From positions 1 to 5,007 of the forward strand of contig JAJAYN010000585.1 in assembly GCA_026786225.1 (NCBI GenBank): a stretch of 5,007 nucleotides of DNA, given 5' to 3'. Shown piece by piece: positions 1 to 4,556 of this stretch. This DNA comes from Burkholderiales bacterium. GTDB taxonomy: Bacteria; Pseudomonadota; Gammaproteobacteria; Burkholderiales; Usitatibacteraceae. The notes under the pieces are model-generated. The model had not been told where the DNA came from. It made no database searches and saw only the letters and a program-made list of their open reading frames with translations. A program made the position numbers and the translations under genes. Position 1 is the first letter of the stretch, and the number at the start of each line of letters is the position of its first letter.

Positions 1-2
1 AC

Positions 3-266
3 CCGAAGGAACGCCAGAAGCTGATGCAGGCACACATGCAGACCATGCAGGAAAACATGAAGTCGATGCGTGGCATGGGCGGCCCGATGATGATGGACGG
101 AGGCGATCATGGCAGCATGATGAAACACGACATGAAAGGCGGCATGAAAGACGGCGACATGATGAAGCATCAGGACATGATGGAAAAACGCATGGACATG
201 ATGCAGATGATGATGGAGCAGATGATGCAGCGTGACCAGATGATGCAGCCGATGCCCGCCAAGTAG
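3..266 (+). CDS. Methionine-rich protein, 3' end only (5' end outside window)
   Basis: The reading frame is already open at the left edge. The residues before the first in-window ATG (base 24), Pro-Lys-Glu-Arg-Gln-Lys-Leu, look like coding sequence continuous with it, so this is the C-terminal part of a longer protein and base 24 is probably not the start. From that ATG, 28 of 80 residues are Met, mostly as MM or MMM pairs and triplets mixed with His, Asp, Lys and Gln (for example MMKHD, MMKHQD, MQMMMEQMM). There is no hydrophobic segment in the visible part, and any signal peptide would lie upstream. Short Met/His-rich proteins of this kind are often periplasmic and found near copper-handling genes, where thioether sulfurs can bind Cu(I). 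That role is inferred from composition only; no copper gene is visible. A hairpin terminator follows the stop, which separates it from the next genes. Confidence 0.75.
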   Translation, partial: PKERQKLMQAHMQTMQENMKSMRGMGGPMMMDGGDHGSMMKHDMKGGMKDGDMMKHQDMMEKRMDMMQMMMEQMMQRDQMMQPMPAK

Positions 267-298
267 CGGCGGATCGTGATTGTCGATCACAAGGTTTA

Positions 299-326
299 AA
301 CCACCGGCTTTCGCCGGTAGTTGTTT
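299..326 (+). terminator. Probable intrinsic terminator of the Met-rich gene
   Basis: A perfect 6-bp stem ACCGGC (303-308) and GCCGGT (313-318) encloses a TTTC loop. After one C/A mismatch it extends by three more pairs (AAC 299-301 with GTT 320-322). The tail GTTGTTT is only moderately T-rich. It begins 33 bases after the stop codon at 264-266, the expected place. The imperfect T tract leaves some doubt about its efficiency. Confidence 0.6.
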
Positions 327-452
327 AGTCTGCGTTTGATTCAGGCGCGGATTGGTGACACAAGTCAGCATCCGGCTTGGCGGTGCTCCTCGCCGCAGTC
401 GCTGTGGGTAAGCTGAAAATTCGCGAGTCTGAAAGGATGCGCTGCGTTCATG

Positions 453-480
453 GCGGCGACAATTGAAATGAAATCGCCGC
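453..480. promoter_or_regulatory. Inverted repeat upstream of the DUF302 gene
   Basis: GCGGCGA (453-459) and TCGCCGC (474-480) form a perfect 7-bp inverted repeat around a 14-base AT-rich spacer, in the non-coding stretch before base 519. The spacer holds TTGAAA (463-468), a possible -35 box, but no good -10 box follows at the right distance. It could be an operator for a dimeric regulator or a leader hairpin. It lies 38 bases before the start codon and could control the DUF302-cytochrome unit. No known binding motif is recognised. Confidence 0.3.
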
Positions 481-518
481 ACCGAATCAAAAGCATCGCC
501 ACTCAAAGGAGTTGATTC

Positions 519-908
519 ATGTACGGATTCAGCACTCAGCTAAAGTTGCCGTTCGATGCCGCCGTCGCCAAAGTCACTGAGGCTTTGAAAAAGGAAGGAT
601 TCGGCGTACTCACCGATATCGATGTCAAGGCGACGCTGAAAGCCAAGCTCAATATCGAAAGCCGACCGTATCGCATCCTCGGCGCATGCAACCCCCCGCT
701 CGCCCACCGCGCGATCGAGGCCGACCCCGACATCGGCCTGTTACTGCCGTGCAACGTGGTGGTGCGCGAAGAAGCCGACGGCGCCATTACGGTCGCGTTC
801 ATGGATACCGAGGTCGTATTGCAACTGGTCGACAAGCCGGAAATACATGCGCTTGGCAAGGAAGTAAAGGCACTTCTAAAGCGAGTCAGCGAGAGCCTGA
901 AGGCGTGA
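519..908 (+). CDS. DUF302 domain protein
   Basis: This is a 129-residue protein made almost entirely of one DUF302 domain. Recognisable family segments are the EGFGVLTDIDVKATLKAKL stretch (about 26-44), YRILGACNPPLAHRAIEADP (51-70) and GLLLPCNVVVRE (73-84). Two Cys, C57 and C78, sit in the conserved GACNPP and LLPCNV motifs. There is no signal peptide or membrane helix, so it is probably cytoplasmic. The biochemical role of the family is not established. The ATG start is well supported by AAAGGAG at 505-511 with a 7-base spacer. It is followed after 44 bases by the TsdA-like cytochrome gene on the same strand with no terminator between them, suggesting co-transcription and a link to sulfur or redox metabolism. 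A long opposite-strand open frame over the gene is a GC-driven shadow. Confidence 0.9.
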   Translation: MYGFSTQLKLPFDAAVAKVTEALKKEGFGVLTDIDVKATLKAKLNIESRPYRILGACNPPLAHRAIEADPDIGLLLPCNVVVREEADGAITVAFMDTEVVLQLVDKPEIHALGKEVKALLKRVSESLKA

Positions 909-942
909 CGCCAGGACAAGGAGCGGACGGATAACTACCTAT

Positions 943-946
943 GGAG
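943..946 (+). promoter_or_regulatory. Ribosome binding site that selects the cytochrome start
   Basis: GGAG lies six bases before the ATG at 953. The in-frame ATG at 941 has its nearest purine-rich box (AAGGAG, 918-923) 17 bases away, which is too far. The downstream ATG also gives a cleaner signal peptide, so 953 is preferred. Confidence 0.55.
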
Positions 947-952
947 ATTGAA

Positions 953-1918
953 ATGAAACAAATCAACAGAATCATCATTGGATTGGCCATCGGCACCGGA
1001 TGGACTGTAGTCGCATTGGCCCAAGGTCAGAAAGACTGGCAAGCGCCCGACATTGGAAAATTGCCTGACGACAAGTACGGCCAGATGGTGCGCCAGGGTA
1101 AGGCGCTTATGGAACAAACCTATAAGCACATCGGACCCGAGGTGAAGGATGCGAGCAAGCGATTCTCAGGCAATAACCTCGCCTGCGTCTCCTGTCATAT
1201 GGATGCAGGCAGCCGCAAGTTCGGCAACCCGTGGGTGGGTACGTTTGTGAGCTTCCCGCAGTATCGCGGGCGCGAAGACGCGGTCTCCACCACTGAGGAG
1301 CGCATCAACGGCTGCATGGAACGCAGCATGAATGGCCGAAAGCTGCCGCTGGAAAGCGCAGAAATGAAGGCGATGCTGTCGTATCTGCACTTTCTGTCGA
1401 CCGGCATTCCGGTCGGCGCAAAACTCGAGGGAGGCGGCACGCTCAAGCTCAAACCGCTTGCGCGCGCGGCCGATCCTGTTGCAGGAAAACAGGTCTACGC
1501 GACCACTTGCGCGGCCTGTCATGGCGAGAACGGCCAAGGGATGCGGCGTGGCAAGGTCGGCGATGCCGACGGCTACCAGTTTCCGCCGGTATGGGGCGCC
1601 GACAGCTATAACAATGGCGCCGGAATGGCACGGGTTACCTTGGCCGCAGGGTTCATCAAGGGCAATATGCCCAGCGGCATCACCCACACCACGGCGGTGT
1701 TAACCGATGAGCAGGCGTTTGACGTGGCCGCTTACGTCAACAGCCAGCCACGACCGGTAAAGCTGAATCTCGACGCGGATTTCCCGGCACGCAAGAACAA
1801 GCCGGTCGACGCCGCATTTGCGCCTTACACGCCGGGATTCTCTCCCGAGCAACACAAGTACGGTCCTTGGAAGGCGATTTCGGAAGCAAGAGAAAAAGGC
1901 ATATACCCGGCCAAATGA
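953..1918 (+). CDS. tsdA: Diheme cytochrome c, thiosulfate dehydrogenase (TsdA) family
   Basis: This is a 321-residue exported cytochrome, counted from the ATG at 953 (an in-frame ATG at 941 would add four residues). Residues 1-23 form a Sec signal peptide with a basic start, a hydrophobic core and a cleavage site after ALA. Two heme c sites are visible: CVSCH (78-82) in the N-terminal SoxA/TsdA-like domain and CAACH (186-190) in the C-terminal cytochrome c domain. FPQYRGRE (101-108) and ERINGCMERSMNG (116-128) match the TsdA family. In characterised TsdA a Cys is an axial ligand of the catalytic heme, and C121 is the likely equivalent. FIKGNMP (234-240) supplies Lys236 and Met239 as candidate ligands of the second heme. 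Known TsdA enzymes join two thiosulfate molecules into tetrathionate in the periplasm, or run in reverse; the preferred direction cannot be read here. The family call is strong, and substrate is inferred. The sulfur-transport genes downstream agree with it. Confidence 0.82.
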   Translation: MKQINRIIIGLAIGTGWTVVALAQGQKDWQAPDIGKLPDDKYGQMVRQGKALMEQTYKHIGPEVKDASKRFSGNNLACVSCHMDAGSRKFGNPWVGTFVSFPQYRGREDAVSTTEERINGCMERSMNGRKLPLESAEMKAMLSYLHFLSTGIPVGAKLEGGGTLKLKPLARAADPVAGKQVYATTCAACHGENGQGMRRGKVGDADGYQFPPVWGADSYNNGAGMARVTLAAGFIKGNMPSGITHTTAVLTDEQAFDVAAYVNSQPRPVKLNLDADFPARKNKPVDAAFAPYTPGFSPEQHKYGPWKAISEAREKGIYPAK

Positions 1919-2172
1919 CGATGCGCCATGCGCGACCCGACTGGGTCACTCCAAAAGAGATCTCGTGCGCCCGGCTCGGTATCGTGGGATCACAGGCCAA
2001 TGCCCGAACCTCCGCCGGCTCCGCCGAAATCGTTTGCGGCACGCTTATGAGGCGCGCGTGGCACTTTTGATCGACCCGGACAGCAGCAAACTGCGCGCGG
2101 CTGTGACTGTTAACTCCCGTCGTTGTTGCACATAAATCCCGCCTTAAGTGCGGTTGCAAAGGAAATCCCCAA
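1919..2172. other. Non-coding stretch between the cytochrome and dehydrogenase genes
   Basis: No convincing gene, terminator or RNA is seen in these 254 bases. A tandem 9-bp near-repeat, CTCCGCCGG/CTCCGCCGA, lies at 2010-2027. An AT-richer patch near 2107-2136 (TTAACT followed later by CATAAAT) could hold a promoter for the dehydrogenase, but the match is poor. Open frames crossing this region extend from the flanking genes and lack ribosome binding sites. Confidence 0.4.
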
Positions 2173-3210
2173 ATGCGAGCTCTTGTGTACAACGGCCCTG
2201 GCCAGAAAAGCCTGGAAGTCCGCCCCAAACCGATTATCAAGCTGCCCACCGACGCGGTCGTCAGGATCACCCGGACGACGATCTGCGGCACCGATCTGCA
2301 CATCCTCAAAGGCGATGTGCCAACCTGCCAGCCCGGTACCATCCTTGGACATGAAGGTGTCGGCGTTGTCGATTCCGTGGGACCGGGTGTGGCCACCTTC
2401 AAGCCCGGCGACCGGGTGCTGATCGCTTGCATCACCGCCTGCGGCCGCTGCGAATATTGTCGAAAGGGCATGTACTCGCACTGCACCACGGGCGGCTGGA
2501 TCCTGGGTAACAGCATCGATGGCACGCAGGCTGAGTTTGTGCGGATTCCGCATGCCGACACCAGCCTGCACCCGATTCCCGAGGGCGCGGACGAAGAAGC
2601 GTTGGTCATGCTGAGCGACATCCTGCCCACCGGATTTGAGTGCGGAGTACTGAACGGAAAAGTCAAGGTCGGCTCCAGCGTGGCCATTGTCGGTTCCGGG
2701 CCGATCGGCCTCGCGGCGTTGCTGACGGCGCAATTCTATTCGCCGGCCGAGATCATCATGATCGATGTGGACGACAACCGGCTTGAAGTCGGCACGCGCT
2801 TCGGTGCGACCGCCACGGTGAACAGTTCCGACGGTAACGCTGCGCAGCAAGTCATGAAACTCACCGGCGGACGCGGTGTGGATACGGCAATCGAGGCGGT
2901 CGGCATTCCCGCCACCTTCAAGATTTGTGAGGATATCGTGGCGCCCGGCGGCACCATCGCCAATGTGGGCGTGCACGGTGCGAAGGTCGATCTGCACCTG
3001 GAACGATTGTGGTCGCACAACGTCACGATCACCACGGGGCTGGTCGATACCTTTTCAATTCCGATGCTGCTAAAGACGCTGCAGTCTGAGCGCCTTAATG
3101 CAAAGCAGTTGATCACCCATCACTTCAAATTCGACCAGATTCTGGATGCCTACGATACGTTTGGCAAAGCCGCCGATACCAAGGCGCTGAAAGTAATTAT
3201 TGAGGCGTGA
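2173..3210 (+). CDS. Zinc-dependent medium-chain alcohol dehydrogenase (formaldehyde-dehydrogenase-like)
   Basis: This is a 345-residue protein, full length for the family, and should catalyse NAD(P)-linked interconversion of an alcohol and an aldehyde or ketone in the cytoplasm. The catalytic zinc ligands are C38 (in TICGTDLH), H60 with E61 (GHEGVG) and probably D149 (MLSDILPTGFE). An Asp third ligand is the arrangement known from secondary alcohol dehydrogenases of the Thermoanaerobacter type. Four Cys for structural zinc are C90, C93, C96 and C104. The Rossmann motif is GSGPIG (174-179), and D198 at the end of the second strand favours NAD over NADP. Overall it resembles the glutathione-independent formaldehyde-dehydrogenase-like subgroup; the true substrate is not readable. 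AAAGGAA at 2158-2164 supports the ATG. It lies 254 bases after the cytochrome and 249 before the rhodanese gene, so it is probably its own transcription unit. Two long opposite-strand frames over it are shadows. Confidence 0.9.
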   Translation: MRALVYNGPGQKSLEVRPKPIIKLPTDAVVRITRTTICGTDLHILKGDVPTCQPGTILGHEGVGVVDSVGPGVATFKPGDRVLIACITACGRCEYCRKGMYSHCTTGGWILGNSIDGTQAEFVRIPHADTSLHPIPEGADEEALVMLSDILPTGFECGVLNGKVKVGSSVAIVGSGPIGLAALLTAQFYSPAEIIMIDVDDNRLEVGTRFGATATVNSSDGNAAQQVMKLTGGRGVDTAIEAVGIPATFKICEDIVAPGGTIANVGVHGAKVDLHLERLWSHNVTITTGLVDTFSIPMLLKTLQSERLNAKQLITHHFKFDQILDAYDTFGKAADTKALKVIIEA

Positions 3211-3328
3211 GAACGGGTTGTCTGCCGGCAATTCATCGACTCCGCGCGCATCCCACGCGCTTCCGCACTTCGCTGCACCAAAGCGCCACACTGGCCATCG
3301 CCGCACACAGATCAATGCTGAACTTCGC

Positions 3329-3439
3329 TCAACAACAGGCCCCGAAAAGGTTCTGTTCGGCAGCGAACAGACGGTGAATGCGTTTATAAGGGTAAAGGTA
3401 AGCAGCCGCTGCCAGTAACAGAAGCAAAACTTTATTCAT
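3329..3439 (-). CDS. Possible 36-residue single-span membrane peptide (tentative)
   Basis: An ATG on the - strand (complement of 3437-3439) opens a 36-codon frame ending in TGA (complement of 3329-3331). The peptide begins MNKVLLLLLAAAAYLYPY, continues with a basic patch KRIHR (19-23) and ends in Cys-Cys. One short hydrophobic span followed by positive charge is typical of small membrane proteins, and its Leu codons are varied (TTG, CTT, CTG, TTA), so it is not a simple repeat. Against it: no Shine-Dalgarno is seen upstream on that strand, and its promoter would have to lie inside the 5' end of the rhodanese gene. The frame also contains the palindrome at 3352-3371. It may be chance. Confidence 0.22.
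   Translation of the reverse strand: MNKVLLLLLAAAAYLYPYKRIHRLFAAEQNLFGACC
3352..3371. promoter_or_regulatory. Palindromic operator candidate upstream of the rhodanese-transport operon
   Basis: TCTGTTCG (3352-3359) and CGAACAGA (3364-3371) are perfect 8-bp inverted arms around GCAG. There is no T run after it, so it is not a terminator. Its centre lies about 24-29 bases upstream of a TATAAG -10-like box, which is where a -35 element or a class II activator/repressor site would sit. A sulfur- or redox-responsive regulator is plausible from context, but no known motif is matched with confidence. Confidence 0.4.
3385..3390 (+). promoter_or_regulatory. Possible -10 box for the rhodanese-transport operon
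   Basis: TATAAG (in GTTTATAAGG) matches five of six consensus bases and is followed by a roughly 70-base leader to the ATG at 3460. No TTGACA-like box is found 16-18 bases upstream; the palindrome occupies that place, consistent with an activator-dependent promoter. Confidence 0.3.
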
Positions 3440-3445
3440 GCGCTG

Positions 3446-3452
3446 AAAGGAG
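3446..3452 (+). promoter_or_regulatory. Ribosome binding site that selects the rhodanese start
   Basis: AAAGGAG lies seven bases before the ATG at 3460, an ideal spacing. The in-frame TTG at 3454 is only one base from the box and cannot use it, so the two extra codons it would add are rejected. Confidence 0.75.
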
Positions 3453-3459
3453 TTTGGTC

Positions 3460-4020
3460 ATGAAACTCATGAGCTTTCGCGACACCCTGAGCGCGGCCGC
3501 TTTAGCAGGCGCAATGGTCGTTACCGCAACCGCATTGGCCGCGCCCGCCGTGCCGTCCGTCACACTGCCGCAGCGCATTTCCGCCGCAGAACTCAAACGT
3601 ATGCTGCTGGATCAACCCGGCATGTTCGAGATCGTGGATGTGCGCCCGCCGGCAACGTATGCGGACTTCAGCCTGCCCGGCTCGGTCAATGCGACTATCG
3701 CGGCTGTGATCGCCAACCCGGCTTATCTCAAAGGTGTCGTTCCTTTGATAATCGTGGATCGCGACGGCTCACTGGCAATGGCGGTGGGCGGCATTCTCTC
3801 CCAGAAGACTCAGCGGTCCATCAGGGTGCTGTATGGCGGATTGGAAGCCTACTGGAGCGATTCCGCGCCACTCCTGCCGCCAGTGGCACCCGCTCCGGCT
3901 GCGGCTTCGGTTCAGCCCGTGAAGCCAGGCGCTTCAGTGTCGGCTAACGCGAAGCCAGCAGCCCCGGCCTCGGCGCCTGCCGGAAGTGCAGCACCTGCCA
4001 AGAAAAGCGCGGGGTGCTAG
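3460..4020 (+). CDS. Exported rhodanese-like protein lacking the usual active-site Cys, with C-terminal Cys tail
   Basis: This is a 186-residue protein. Residues 1-27 are a Sec signal peptide (hydrophobic 9-26, ALA before the predicted cut), so it acts in the periplasm. A rhodanese-like fold spans about 38-135: ISAAELKRML (40-49), EIVDVRPPATYADFSLPGSVN (57-77, with the typical D60 and R62), PLIIVDRDGSLA (95-106) and VLYGGLEAYW (123-132). In active rhodaneses the fourth segment carries the persulfide Cys followed by a loop; here Asp100 stands at that place, so classical sulfurtransferase activity is unlikely. Residues 137-185 are a flexible Ala/Pro/Ser/Lys-rich tail, and the only Cys in the protein is the last residue, C186. 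This could be a thiol on a swinging arm, or a by-product of the overlapping start signals of the next gene. It heads an operon with two sulfur-transport genes, two bases or less apart, which points to sulfur handling outside the membrane. Confidence 0.83.
   Translation: MKLMSFRDTLSAAALAGAMVVTATALAAPAVPSVTLPQRISAAELKRMLLDQPGMFEIVDVRPPATYADFSLPGSVNATIAAVIANPAYLKGVVPLIIVDRDGSLAMAVGGILSQKTQRSIRVLYGGLEAYWSDSAPLLPPVAPAPAAASVQPVKPGASVSANAKPAAPASAPAGSAAPAKKSAGC
4011..4014 (+). promoter_or_regulatory. Ribosome binding site for the first YeeE/YedE gene, inside the rhodanese 3' end
   Basis: GGGG (4011-4014) lies eight bases before the GTG at 4023. It overlaps the Gly codon that precedes the terminal Cys of the rhodanese-like protein. 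The alternative GTG at 4014 has no comparable box. Translation of the two genes is probably coupled. Confidence 0.45.
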
Positions 4021-4022
4021 TC

Positions 4023-4556
4023 GTGACAACCGAAACCGACAATCCTCATGACGGACCTAAACCCTACGCGAATCCCTACCTCGTGGGGGTTATGCTTGGG
4101 CTCGTGCTCCTCGCTTCATTCGCAATTCTTGGTGCCGGGCTGAGCGCGTCGGGCGGCATTGCGCGCTTCGGTGCTGCGCTCTCGATGAGCGTCGCGCCGG
4201 CTCACACACTGAGCAGCGAGTATTTCGGCAAATGGGGTGAGAATCCGCTCCACTACTACGTCGTCTTCATGTTTGTGGGCACCTTTGTCGGCGGGCTATT
4301 CTCGGCCCTGCTGGCGCGCCGGGCACGGATTCAGGTCGAACGCGGCGCAGCTTCTTCCGTGGGGCACCGACTCGGCTACGCCCTTGTCGGCGGCATTCTT
4401 GTCGGTTTCGCCAGCCGCCTGGCCCAGGGTTGCACCTCCGGTCAGGGGCTCACTGGCGGCGCGCTGCTGCTCTCCGGCAGCCTCGTGTTTCTGGTTTGCC
4501 TCTTTGTCAGCGGCTACGCTGCGGCCTGGTTTGTACGGAAGCAATGGCATGATTAG
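4023..4556 (+). CDS. YeeE/YedE family sulfur-transport membrane protein, first half-size subunit
   Basis: This is a 177-residue integral inner-membrane protein. Hydrophobic spans are seen near 18-41, 79-99, 117-134 and 143-170. The family signature is GFASRLAQGCTSGQGLTGGALL (about 128-149), with the conserved Cys C137 in a GCTSG motif; a second Cys, C159, lies in the last span. Related full-length proteins such as TsuA/YeeE carry thiosulfate across the inner membrane, using membrane-embedded Cys residues. This protein is about half that length and is followed at once by a second family member, as in two-gene sulfur-transport arrangements of the PmpA/PmpB kind. The start is GTG at 4023, two bases after the rhodanese stop; GTG at 4014 would add three residues and overlap it. 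The 3' end overlaps the next gene by eight bases. The exact transported species is inferred, with thiosulfate likely from the cytochrome nearby. Confidence 0.85.
   Translation: MTTETDNPHDGPKPYANPYLVGVMLGLVLLASFAILGAGLSASGGIARFGAALSMSVAPAHTLSSEYFGKWGENPLHYYVVFMFVGTFVGGLFSALLARRARIQVERGAASSVGHRLGYALVGGILVGFASRLAQGCTSGQGLTGGALLLSGSLVFLVCLFVSGYAAAWFVRKQWHD

Noticed and set aside
377..466. Short frame with a signal-peptide-like stretch (LAVLLAAVAVGK) starting at TTG
   Set aside because: There is no ribosome binding site, the only start is a weak TTG, and the frame ends after about 30 codons with no mature domain; probably chance.
1818..2135. 105-codon + frame bridging the cytochrome end and the following gap
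   Set aside because: It starts inside the cytochrome gene in another frame and lacks a ribosome binding site; the part beyond base 1918 is Arg-rich with no family resemblance.
1737..2687. 316-codon open frame on the - strand
   Set aside because: It covers the end of the cytochrome gene and the first half of the dehydrogenase gene, has no recognisable domain, and its composition is what GC-rich coding sequence gives on the opposite strand.
2110..3018. 302-codon open frame on the - strand over the dehydrogenase
   Set aside because: It is the antisense shadow of a clearly identified enzyme gene, with a His/Asp/Gly/Arg-rich composition and no domain.
3244..3260. GCGCG/CGCGC hairpin as a terminator for the dehydrogenase gene
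   Set aside because: The stem is only five pairs and no T-rich tract follows, so it is not a convincing intrinsic terminator.
3200..3418. 72-codon + frame after the dehydrogenase
   Set aside because: It begins inside the last codons of the dehydrogenase in another frame, has no ribosome binding site and no protein-like pattern; the region looks like an operon leader.
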